NCBI GenBank assembly: GCA_036172665.1
Contig: JAYKNF010000042.1
Coordinates: 124,001 to 188,000, forward strand
Origin: Prosopocoilus inquinatus
Lineage: Eukaryota > Arthropoda > Insecta > Coleoptera > Lucanidae
Reading direction: 5' to 3'
Length of the DNA stretch: 64,000 bases
A program made the position numbers and the translations under genes. Shown here piece by piece: positions 1 through 10,726 of this stretch; positions within the stretch are counted from its first letter, which is position 1; each line of letters opens with the position of its first letter. The notes under the pieces are model-generated. The model saw nothing but the letters and a program-made list of their open reading frames with translations. It ran no database searches and was not told the DNA's origin.

Positions 1-596
1 GCTGGAAATAGTTTTGAACGAAACAACACGTATTAGCGTTGTTCCTGTGATGTATCTAATCGATCCTTACTCACCTATCATGTTATTTGACGTTTGGATG
101 GACTCCAGTAAGTCTGATGTGAGATACAAAGATTTTGGACGCAGCAGGAGCTGGAAATAGTTTTAACCGAAACAACACGCATTAGCGTTGTTCCTGTGAT
201 GTATCTAATCGATCCTTACTTATCTATCATGTTATTTGGCGTTTCGATGGACTCCAGTAGCTCTGATGTGAGATACGTCGTTTTCGGACGCAGCAGAAGC
301 TGGAAATAGTTTTAAACGAAACAACACGTATTAGCGTTGTTCCTGTGATGTATCTAATCGATCCTTACTCATCTATCATGTTATTTGACGTTTGGATGGA
401 CTTCAGTAACTCTGATGAGAGACACAAAGATTTCGGACGCAGCAGAAGCTGGAAATAGTTTTGAACGAAACAACACGTATTAGCGTTGTTCCTGTGATGT
501 ACCTAATCGATCCTTACTCATCTATCATGTTATTTGACGTTTGGATGGACTCCAGTAACCCTGACGTGAGATACGAAGTTCTCGGACGCAGCAGAA

Positions 597-745
597 GCTG
601 GAAATAGTTTTAAACGAAACAACACGCATTAGCGTTGTTCCTGTGATGTATCTGATCGATCCTTACTCATCTATCATGTTATTTGACGTTTCGATGGACT
701 CCAGTAACTCTAATGTGAGATACGAAATTTTCGGACGCAGCAGAA
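597..745 (+). repeat. Reference 149-bp monomer
   Basis: This unit is close to the array consensus and is given as the reference for internal positions. Landmarks are: AAATAGTTTTAAA at 6-18; a dyad with arms AACAAC (22-27) and GTTGTT (38-43); the palindrome ATCGAT at 60-65 in most copies (this unit reads GATCGATC here); the AT-rich stretch TTATTTGACG at 83-92; TGGACTCCAGTAA at 99-111; GTGAGATACGAA at 119-130; and TCGGACGCAGCAGAA at 135-149. By hand count the consensus has 61 G or C bases of 149 and eight CpG sites. No coding potential is visible. Confidence 0.95.
618..639. repeat. Dyad in the monomer (AACAAC/GTTGTT)
   Basis: Perfect 6-bp inverted arms, AACAAC at 618-623 and GTTGTT at 634-639, surround a 10-bp centre. 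A shifted pairing, ACGC with GCGT around an ATTA loop, is also possible. The arms are kept in most monomers, while the centre carries the commonest alternation of the array (ACGCATTA or ACGTATTA). Short dyads are common in centromeric satellites and have been proposed to form cruciforms or to bind proteins. No function is shown here. Confidence 0.8.
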
Positions 746-750
746 GCTGA
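740..750. repeat. CAGC/GCTG dyad across the monomer junction
   Basis: Where one monomer meets the next, CAGC, AGAA and GCTG form a 4-bp inverted repeat with a four-base loop in the standard variant. The AGCTGAAG and AGCAGCAG variants turn part of it into the palindrome CAGCTG. The junction is one of the most variable places in the monomer, with AGAAG, AGAAT, AGAAC, AGGAG, TAGAAG and GGAAG forms, and is useful for telling subfamilies apart. Confidence 0.6.
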
Positions 751-3725
751 AAATAGTTTTAAACGAAACAACACGCATTAGCGTTGTTTCTGTAATGTAT
801 CTAATCGATCCTTACTTATCTATCATGTTATTTGACGTTCGGATGGACTCCAGTAACCCTGACGTGAGATACGAAGTTCTCGGACGCAGCAGAATCTGGA
901 AATAGTTTTAAACGAAACAACGCGCATTGGCGTTGTTCCTGTGATGTATCTAATCGATCCTTACTCATCTATCACGTTATTTGACGTTTGGATGGACTCC
1001 AGTAACTCTAATGTGAGATACGAAATTTTCGGACGCAGCAGCAGCTGGAAATAGTTTGAAACGAAACAACACATATTAGCGATGTTCCTGTGATGTATCT
1101 AATCGATCCTTACTCATCTATCATGTTATTTGACGTTTGGACGGACTCCAGTAACTCTGATGAGAGATACAAAGTTCTCGGACGCAGTAGAAGCTGGAAA
1201 TAGTTTTGAACGAAACAACACGTATTAGCGTTGTTCCTGTGATGTATCTAAACGATCCTTACTTATCTAACATGTTATTTGGCGTTTCGATGGACTCCAG
1301 TAACTTTGATGTGAGATACGATGTCCTCGGACGCAGCTGAAGCTGGAAATAGTTTCAAATGAAACAACACGTATTAGCGTTGTTCCTGTGCTGTATCTAA
1401 TCGATCCTTACTCATATATCATGTTATTTGGCGTTTCGATGGACTCCAGTAGCTCTGATGTGAGATACGACGTTTTCGGACGCAGCAGAAGCTGGAAATA
1501 GTTTTATACGAAACAACACGCATTAGCGTTGTTCCTGTGATGTATCTAATCGATCCTTACTCATCTATCATGTTAATTGGCGTTTCGATGGACTCCAGTA
1601 GCTCTGATGTGAGATACGACGTTTCCGGACGCAGCAGAAGCTGGAAATAGTTTTAAACGAAACAACACGCATTAGCGTTGTTCCTGTGATGTATCTAATC
1701 GATCCTTACTCATCTATCATGTTATTTGGCGTTTCGATGGACTCCAGTAGCTCTGATGTGAGATACGAAGTTCTCGGATGCAGCGGAAGCTGGAAATAGT
1801 TTTAAATGAAACAACACGTATTAGCGTTGTTCCTGTGCTGTATCTAATCGATCCTTACTTATATATCATGTTATTTGGCGTTTCGATGGACTCCAGTAAC
1901 CCTGACGTGAGATACGAAGTTCTCGGACGCAGCAGAACCTGGAAATAGTTTTAAACGAAACAACACGCATTAGCGTTGTTCCTGTGATGTATCTAATCGA
2001 TCCTTACTCATCTATAATGTTATTTGGCGTTTCGATGGACTCCAGTAACTTTGATGTGAGATACGATGTCCTCGGGCGCAGCTGAAGCTGGAAATAGTTT
2101 TAAATGAAACAACACGTATTAGCGTTGTTCCTGTGATGTATCTAAACGATCCTTACTTATCTAACATGTTATTTGACGTTTGGATGGACTCCAGTAAGTC
2201 TGATGTGAGATACAAAGTTTTTGGACGCAGCAGGAGCTGGAAATAGTTTTAAACGAAACAACACGTATTAGCGTTGTTCCTGTGCTTAATCTAATCGATC
2301 CTTACTCATATATCATGTTATTTGGCGTTTCGATGGACTCCAGTAGCTCTGATGTGAGATACGACGTTTTCGGACGCAGCAGAATCTGGAAATAGTTTTA
2401 AACGAAACAACACGTATTAGCGTTGTTCCTGTGATGTATCTAATCGATCCTTACTCATCTATCATGTTATTTGACGTTTGGATGGACTCCAGTAACTCTG
2501 ATGAGAGACACAAAGATTTCGGACGCAGCAGAAGCTGGAAATAGTTTTGAACGAAACAACACGTATTAGCGTTGTTCCTGTGATGTATCTAATCGATCCT
2601 TACTCATCTATCATGTTATTTGACGTTTGGACGGACTCCAGTAACTCTGATGAGAGATACGAAGTTCTCGGACGCAGCAGAAGCTGGAAATAGTTTTAAA
2701 CGAAACAACACGCATTAGCGTTGTTCCTGTGATGTATCTAATCGATCCTTACTCATCTATCATGTTATTTGACGTTTCGATGGACTCCAGTAACTCTAAT
2801 GTGAGAAACGAAATTTTCGGACGCAGCAGAAGCTGGAAATAGTTTTAAACGAAACAACACGCATTAGCGTTGTTCCTGTGATGTATCTAATCGATCCTTA
2901 CTTATCTATCATGTTATTTGACGTTTGGATGGACTCCAGTAACCCTGACGTGAGATACGAAGTTCTCGGACGCAGCAGAACCTGGAAATAGTTTTAAACG
3001 AAACAACACGCATTAGCGTTGTTCCTGTGATGTATCTAATCGATCCTTACTCATCTATCATGTTATTTGGCGTTTCGATGGACTCCAGTAACTTTGATGT
3101 GAGATACGAAGTTCTCGGACGCAGCTGAAGCTGGAAATAGTTTTAAATGAAACAACACGTATTAGCGTTGTTCCTGTGATGTATCTAAACGATCCTTACT
3201 TATCTAACATGTTATTTGACGTTTGGATGGACTCCAGTAAGTCTGATGTGAGATACAAAGTTTTTGGACGCAGCAGGAGCTGGAAATAGTTTTAAACGAA
3301 ACAACACGTATTAGTGTTGTTCCTGTGCTGTATTTAATCGATCCTTACTCATATATCATGTTATTTGGCGTTTCGGTGGACTCCAGTAGCTCTGATGTGA
3401 GATACGACGTTTTCGGACGCAGCAGAAGCTGGAAATAGTTTTAAACGAAACAACACGTATTAGCGTTGTTCCTGTGATGTATCTAATCGATCCTTACTCA
3501 TCTATCATGTTATTTGACGTTTGGATGGACTTCAGTAACTCTGATGAGAGACACAAAGATTTCGGACGCAGCAGAAGCTGGAAATAGTTTTAAACGAAAC
3601 AACACGCATTAGCGTTGTTCCTGTGATGTATCTAATCGATCCTTACTTATCTATCATGTTATTTGACGTTTGGACGGACTCCAGTAACCCTGACGTGAGA
3701 TACGAAGTTCTCGGACGCAGCAGAA

Positions 3726-6704
3726 GCTGGAAATAGTTTCAAACGAAACAACACGCATTAGCGTTGTTCCTGTGATGTATCTAATCGATCCTTACTCATC
3801 TATCATGTTATTTGACGTTTCGATGGACTCCAGTAACTCTAATGTGAGATACGAAATTTTCGGACGCAGCAGAAGCTGAAAATAGTTTTAAACGAAACAA
3901 CACGCATTAGCGTTGTTCCTGTGATGTATCTAATCGATCCTTACTTATCTATCATGTTATTTGACGTTTGGATGGGCTCCAGTAACCCTGACGTGAGATA
4001 CGAAGTTCTCGGACGCAGCAGAATCTGGAAATAGTTTTAAACGAAACAACACGCATTGGCGTTGTTCCTGTGATGTATCTAATCGATCCTTACTCATCTA
4101 TCATGTTATTTGACGTTTGGATGGACTCCAGTAACCCTGACGTGAGATACGAAGTTCTCGGACGCAGCAGAAGCTGGAAATAGTTTTAAACGAAACAACA
4201 CGTATTAGCGTTGTTCCTGTGATGTATCTAATCGATCCTCACTTAGCTAATATGTTATTTGACGTTTCGATGAACTCCAGTAACTCTAATGTGAGATACG
4301 AAATTTTCGGACGCAGCAGCAGCTGGAAATAGTTTGAAACGAAACAACACATATTAGCGTTGTTCCTGTGATGTATCTAATCGATCCTTACTCATCTATC
4401 ATGTTATTTGACGTTTGGACGGACTCCAGTAACTCTGATGAGAGATACAAAGTTCTCGGACGCAGTAGAAGCTGGAAATAGTTTTGAACGAAACAACACG
4501 TATTAGCGTTGTTCCTGTGATGTATCTAAACGATCCTTACTTATCTAACATGTTATTTGACGTTTGGATGGACTCCAGTAAGTCTGATGTGAGATACAAA
4601 GTTTATGGACGCAGCAGAAGCTGGAAATAGTTTTAAACGAAACAACACGTATTAGCGTTGTTCCTCTGCTGTATCTAATCGATCCTTACTCATATATCAT
4701 GTTACTTGGCGTTTCGATGGACTCCAGTAGCTCTGATGTGAGATACGACGTTTTCGGACGCAGCAGAAGCTGGAAATAGTTTTAAAAGAAACAACACGCA
4801 TTAACGTTGTTCCTCTGATATATCTAATCGATCCTTACTCATCTATCATGTTATTTGGCGTTTCGATGGACTCCAGTAACTTTGATGTGAGATACGAAGT
4901 TCTCGGACGCAGCTGAAGCTGGAAATAGCTTTAAATGAAACAACACGTATTAGCGTTGTTCCTGTGATGTATCTAATCGATCCTTACTCATCTATCATGT
5001 TATTTGGCGTTTCGATGGACTCCAGTAACTTTGATGTGAGATACGACGTTTTCGGACGCAGCAGAATCTGGAAATAGTTTTAAACGAAACAACACGTATT
5101 AGCGTTGTTCCTGTGATGTATCTAATCGATCCTTACTCATCTATCATGTTATTTGACGTTTGGATGGACTCCAGTAACTCTGAGGTGAGATACGACGTTT
5201 TCGGACGCAGCAGAAGCTGGAAATAGTTTTAAACGAAACAACACGTATTAGCGTTGTTCCTGTGATGTATCTAATCGATCCTTACTCATCTATCATGTTA
5301 TTTGACGTTTGGATGGACTCCAGTAACTCTGATGAGAGACACAAAGATTTCGGACGCAGCAGAAGCTGGAAATAGTTTTGAACGAAACAACACGTATTAG
5401 CGTTGTTCCTGTGATGTATCTAATCGATCCTTACTCATCTATCATGTTATTTGACGTTTGGACGGACTCCAGTAACTCTGATGAGAGATACGAAGTTCTC
5501 GGACGCAGCAGAAGCTCGAAATAGTTTTAAACGAAACAACACGCATTAGCGTTGTTCCTGTGATGTATCTAATCGATCCTTACTCATCTATCATGTTATT
5601 TGACGTTTCGACGGACTCCAGTAACTCTAATGTGAGAAACGAAATTTTCGGACGCAGCAGAAGCTGGAAATAGTTTTAAACGAAACAACACGCATTAGCG
5701 TTGTTCCTGTGATGTATCTAATCGATCCTTACTTATCTATCATGTTATTTGACGTTTGGATGGACTCCAGTAACCCTGACGTGAGATACGAAGTTCTCGG
5801 ACGCAGCAGAACCTGGAAATAGTTTTAAAAGAAACAACACGCATTAACGTTGTTCCTCTGATGTATCTAATCGATCCTTACTCATCTATCATGTTATTTG
5901 GCGTTTCGATGGACTCCAGTAACTTTGATGTGAGATACGAAGTTCTCGGACGCAGCTGAAGCTGGAAATAGCTTTAAATGAAACAACACGTATTAGCGTT
6001 GTTCCTGTGATGTATCTAATCGATCCTTACTCATCTATCATGTTATTTGGCGTTTCGATGGACTCCAGTAACTTTGATGTGAGATACGAAGTTCTCGGAC
6101 GCAGCTGAAGCTGGAAATAGCTTTAAATGAAACAACACGTATTAGCGTTGTTCCTGTGATGTATCTAATCGATCCTTACTCATCTATCATGTTATTTGGC
6201 GTTTCGATGGACTCCAGTAGCTCTGATGTGAGATACGACGTTTTCGGACGCAGCAGAAGCTGGAAATAGTTTTAAAAGAAACAACACGCATTAACGTTGT
6301 TCCTCTGATGTATCTAATCGATCCTTACTCATCTATCATGTTATTTGGCGTTTCGATGGACTCCAGTAACTTTGATGTGAGATACGAAGTTCTCGGACGC
6401 AGCTGAAGCTGGAAATAGTTTTAAATGAAACAACACGCATTAGCGTTGTTCCTGTGCTGTATCTAATCGATCCTTACTCATATATCATGTTATTTGGCGT
6501 TTCGATGGACTCCAGTAACCCTGACGTGAGATACGAAGTTCTCGCACGCAGCAGAAGCTGGAAATATTTTAAACGAAACAACACGTATTAGCGTTGTTCC
6601 TGTGATGTATCTAATCGATCCTTACTCATCTATCATGTTATTTGACGTTTGGATGGACTCCAGTAACTCTGATGTGAGATACAAAGTTTTTGGACGCAGC
6701 AGAA
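3726..6704. repeat. HOR module B, copy 1 (20 monomers)
   Basis: The module opens with a TTTCAAACG monomer, followed by GATGGGCTCC, CGCATTGGCG, CTCACTTAGC with ATGAACTCC, CATATTAG, GTTACTTGG, repeated CATTAACG/AGCTGAAG units and CTTTAAATG units. It ends with the 148-bp AATATTTTAAAC monomer (6557-6704). The same start-to-end order recurs at 21900-24875 and, with monomers lost or gained, at 26217-29046, 29941-33217 and 43787-47063. It also recurs at 51683 onward without the closing 148-bp monomer. This repetition of monomer order, not just monomer sequence, defines the higher-order repeat. Confidence 0.88.
6557..6704. repeat. 148-bp marker monomer (first of nine)
   Basis: This monomer reads GGAAATATTTTAAACG where others read GGAAATAGTTTTAAACG, a net loss of one base. 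The preceding monomer always carries CTCGCACG (C for G), and the following one GAACTAAAC. The linked trio occurs at 6557, 8195, 13558, 16537, 24728, 28899, 33070, 38433 and 46916. Spacings are 11, 36, 20, 55, 28, 28, 36 and 57 monomers. It is the cleanest landmark for following the higher-order repeat and must derive from one deletion copied by duplication. Confidence 0.93.
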
Positions 6705-6853
6705 GCTGGAAATAGTTTTGAACTAAACAACACGTATTAGCGTTGTTCCTGTGATGTATCTAATCGATCCTTACTTAGCTACTTTGTTATTTGACGTTTC
6801 GATGGACTCCAGTAACTCTGAGGTGAGATACGACGTTTTCGGACGCAGCAGAA
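6705..6853. repeat. Hybrid monomer at the 11-mer duplication junction
   Basis: The left part (GAACTAAACAAC, then CTTAGCTACTTTG) is the type found after every 148-bp monomer, where it normally continues into CTCTAATGTGAG and AAATTTTCGG. Here it switches, between about monomer positions 95 and 116, to CTCTGAGGTGAG and GACGTTTTCGG, the right part of the monomer at 5066-5214. Length stays 149 bp. This is what an in-register unequal crossover leaves, and it lies exactly at the seam of the 11-monomer duplication. Confidence 0.85.
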
Positions 6854-8045
6854 GCTGGAAATAGTTTTAAACGAAACAACACGTATTAGCGTTGTTCCTG
6901 TGATGTATCTAATCGATCCTTGCTCATCTATCATGTTATTTGACGTTTGGATGGACTCCAGTAACTCTGATGAGAGACACAAAGATTTCGGACGCAGCAG
7001 AAGCTGGAAATAGTTTTGAACGAAACAACACGTATTAGCGTTGTTCCTGTGATGTATCTAATCGATCCTTACTCATCTATCATGTTATTTGACGTTTGGA
7101 CGGACTCCAGTAACTCTGATGAGAGATACGAAGTTCTCGGACGCAGCAGAAGCTGGAAATAGTTTTAAACGAAACAACACGCATTAGCGTTGTTCCTGTG
7201 ATGTATCTAATCGATCCTTACTCATCTATCATGTTATTTGACGTTTCGACGGACTCCAGTAACTCTAATGTGAGAAACGAAATTTTCGGACGCAGCAGAA
7301 GCTGGAAATAGTTTTAAACGAAACAACACGCATTAGCGTTGTTCCTGTGATGTATCTAATCGATCCTTACTTATCTATCATGTTATTTGACGTTTGGATG
7401 GACTCCAGTAACCCTGACGTGAGATACGAAGTTCTCGGACGCAGCAGAACCTGGAAATAGTTTTAAAAGAAACAACACGCATTAACGTTGTTCCTCTGAT
7501 GTATCTAATCGATCCTTACTCATCTATCATGTTATTTGGCGTTTCGATGGACTCCAGTAACTTTGATGTGAGATACGAAGTTCTCGGACGCAGCTGAAGC
7601 TGGAAATAGCTTTAAATGAAACAACACGTATTAGCGTTGTTCCTGTGATGTATCTAATCGATCCTTACTCATCTATCATGTTATTTGGCGTTTCGATGGA
7701 CTCCAGTAACTTTGATGTGAGATACGAAGTTCTCGGACGCAGCTGAAGCTGGAAATAGCTTTAAATGAAACAACACGTATTAGCGTTGTTCCTGTGATGT
7801 ATCTAATCGATCCTTACTCATCTATCATGTTATTTGGCGTTTCGATGGACTCCAGTAGCTCTGATGTGAGATACGACGTTTTCGGACGCAGCAGAAGCTG
7901 GAAATAGTTTTAAAAGAAACAACACGCATTAACGTTGTTCCTCTGATGTATCTAATCGATCCTTACTCATCTATCATGTTATTTGGCGTTTCGATGGACT
8001 CCAGTAACTTTGATGTGAGATACGAAGTTCTCGGACGCAGCTGAA

Positions 8046-10577
8046 GCTGGAAATAGTTTTAAATGAAACAACACGCATTAGCGTTGTTCCTGTGCTGTAT
8101 CTAATCGATCCTTACTCATATATCATGTTATTTGGCGTTTCGATGGACTCCAGTAACCCTGACGTGAGATACGAAGTTCTCGCACGCAGCAGAAGCTGGA
8201 AATATTTTAAACGAAACAACACGTATTAGCGTTGTTCCTGTGATGTATCTAATCGATCCTTACTCATCTATCATGTTATTTGACGTTTGGATGGACTCCA
8301 GTAACTCTGATGTGAGATACAAAGTTTTTGGACGCAGCAGAAGCTGGAAATAGTTTTGAACTAAACAACACGTATTAGCGTTGTTCCTGTGATGTATCTA
8401 ATCGATCCTTACTTAGCTACTTTGTTATTTGACGTTTCGATGGACTCCAGTAACTCTAATGTGAGATACGAAATTTTCGGACGCAGCAGCAGCTGGAAAT
8501 AGTTTTAAACGAAACAACACATATTAGCGTTGTTCCTGTGATGTATCTAATCGATCCTTACTCATCTATCATGTTATTTGACGTTTGGACGGACTCCAGT
8601 AACTCTGATGAGAGATACAAAGTTCTCGGACGCAGTAGAAGCTGGAAATAGTTTTAAATGAAACAACACGTATTAGCGTTGTTCCTGTGATGTATCTAAT
8701 CGATCCTTACTCATCTATCATGTTATTTGGCGTTTCGATGGACTCCAGTAGCTCTGATGTGAGATACGACGTTTTCTGAGGCAGCAGAAGCTGGAAATAG
8801 TTTTAAACGAAACAACACGCATTAGCGTTGTTCCTGTGATGTATCTAATCGATCCTTAATCATCTATCATGTTATTTGACGTTTCGATGGACTCCAGTAA
8901 CTCTAATGTGAGAAACGAAATTTTCGGACGCAGCAGAAGCTGGAAATAGTTTTAAACGAAACAACACGTATTAGCGTTGTTCCTGTGATGTATCTAATCG
9001 ATCCTTACTCATCTATCATGTTATTTGACGTTTGGATGGACTTCAGTAACTCTGATGAGAGACACAAAGATTTCGGACGCAGCAGAAGCTGGAAATAGTT
9101 TTAAACGAAACAACACGCATTAGCGTTGTTCCTGTGATGTATCTAATCGATCCTTACTTATCTATCATGTTATTTGACGTTTGGACGGACTCCAGTAACC
9201 CTGACGTGAGATACGAAGTTCTCGGACGCAGCAGAAGCTGGAAATAGTTTCAAACGAAACAACACGCATTAGCGTTGTTCCTGTGATGTATCTAATCGAT
9301 CCTTACTCATCTATCATGTTATTTGACGTTTCGATGGACTCCAGTAACTCTAATGTGAGATACGAAATTTTCGGACGCAGCAGAAGCTGAAAATAGTTTT
9401 AAACGAAACAACACGCATTAGCGTTGTTCCTGTGATGTATCTAATCGATCCTTACTTATCTATCATGTTATTTGAAGTTTGGATGGGCTCCAGTAACCCT
9501 GACGTGAGATACGAAGTTCTCGGACGCAGCAGAATCTGGAAATAGTTTTAAACGAAACAACACGCATTGGCGTTGTTCCTGTGATGTATCTAATCGATCC
9601 TTACTCATCTATCATGTTATTTGACGTTTGGATGGACTCCAGTAACCCTGACGTGAGATACGAAGTTCTCGGACGCAGCAGAAGCTGGAAATAGTTTTAA
9701 ACGAAACAACACGTATTAGCGTTGTTCCTGTGATGTATCTAATCGATCCTTACTCATCTATCATGTTATTTGACGTTTGGATGGACTTCAGTAACTCTGA
9801 TGTGAGATACAAAGTTCTTGGACGCAGCAGAAGCTGGAAATAGTTTTGAACGAAACAACACGTATTAGCGTTGTTCCTGTGATGTATCTAATCGATCCTC
9901 ACTTAGCTACTATGTTATTTGACGTTTCGATGAACTCCAGTAACTCTAATGTGAGATACGAAATTTTCGGACGCAGCAGCAGCTGGAAATAGTTTGAAAC
10001 GAAACAACACATATTAGCTTTGTTCCTGTGATGTATCTAATCGATCCTTACTCATCTATCATGTTATTTGACGTTTGGACGGACTCCAGTAACTCTGATG
10101 AGAGATACAAAGTTCTCGGACGCAGTAGAAGCTGGAAATAGTTTTGAACGAAACAACACGTATTAGCGTTGTTCCTGTGATGTATCTAAACGATCCTTAC
10201 TTATCTAACATGTTATTTGACGTTTGGATGGACTCCAGCAAGTCTGATGTGAGATACAAAGTTTTTGGACCCAGCAGAAGCTGGAAATAGTTTTAAACGA
10301 AACAACACGTATTAGCGTTGTTCCTCTGCTGTATCTAATCGATCCTTACTCATATATCATGTTACTTGGCGTTTCGATGGACTCCAGTAGCTCTGATGTG
10401 AGATACGACGTTTTCGGACGCAGCAGAAGCTGGAAATAGTTTTAAAAGAAACAACACGCATTAACGTTGTTCCTCTGATGTATCTAATCGATCCTTACTC
10501 ATCTATCATGTTATTTGGCGTTTCGATGGACTCCAGTAACTTTGGTGTGAGATACGAAGTTCTCGGACGCAGCTGAA
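8046..10577. repeat. 17-monomer segment S, copy 1
   Basis: Seventeen monomers run from the CTCGCACG unit through the 148-bp marker, CTACTTTG, CATATTAG, TTTTCTGAGG, CTTAATCATC/GTGAGAAACG, TTTCAAACG (9237), TTGAAGTTTGGATGG, GTTCTTGG, GACCCAGCAG and TTTGGTGTGAG. The same order and rare variants recur at offsets 5363 (13409) and 8342 (16388). This copy leads into module A at 10727 through one connecting monomer ending AGAATCTGG. A private change is CATATTAGCTTTG near 10017. Confidence 0.88.
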
Positions 10578-10726
10578 GCTGGAAATAGCTTTAAATGAAA
10601 CAACACGTATTAGCGTTGTTCCTGTGATGTATCTAATCGATCCTTACTCATCTATCATGTTATTTGGCGTTTCGATGGACTCCAGTAACTTTGATGTGAG
10701 ATACGACGTTTTCGGACGCAGCAGAA

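Larger units (their letters stand above)
1..2980. repeat. HOR module A, copy 1 (20 monomers)
   Basis: Twenty monomers in a fixed subfamily order. Diagnostic units are TTTTAACCG (150-298), the GTTTCTGTAATG unit (746-894), GCGCATTGG with CACGTTATT (895-1043), CATATTAGCGATG (1044-1192), TTTATACG with TTAATTGG (1491-1639), GGATGCAGCGGAAG (1640-1788) and CTCGGGCGCAGCTG (1938-2086). The same order recurs at offsets of 10577, 18919, 34707 and 40070, and near 48553. Private changes are few, for example GTGCTTAATC near 2282 where other copies have GTGCTGTATC, and TACGTCG near 275 where others have TACGACG. Naming this block module A is my own convenience. Confidence 0.9.
5066..8342. repeat. Tandem 11-monomer duplication (offset 1638)
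   Basis: Matching rare marks lie 1638 bp apart, which is eleven monomers including one of 148 bp. They are CTGAGGTGAG near 5180 and 6818, and the CTCGCACG plus 148-bp pair with monomer starts at 6557 and 8195. The second unit begins in a hybrid monomer at 6705-6853. Within the units the order GAGAGACAC, ACGGACTCC, GTGAGAAACG, CCCTGACG, CATTAACG, two CTTTAAATG units and so on is the same, and I see almost no differences, so the duplication looks recent. Confidence 0.88.

Noticed and set aside
34..130. Internal sub-repeat within the monomer (GTGATGTATC and CTGATGTGAGATAC)
   Set aside because: The two segments share only GATGT and a few nearby bases. That is too little to argue that the monomer arose by an internal duplication.
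679..705. CENP-B-box-like match (TTCGATGGACTCCAG)
   Set aside because: It fits TTCG, the central A, and two of the last four required bases, but CCAG stands where CGGG is needed. About half of the monomers have TTGG instead of TTCG. The match is probably chance.
6779..6982. 67-codon open frame on the minus strand
   Set aside because: It begins at a TTG rather than ATG, lies entirely in satellite monomers, and exists only because the hybrid monomer at 6705-6853 lacks a stop present in other units. No ribosome site, domain or low-complexity protein pattern supports it.
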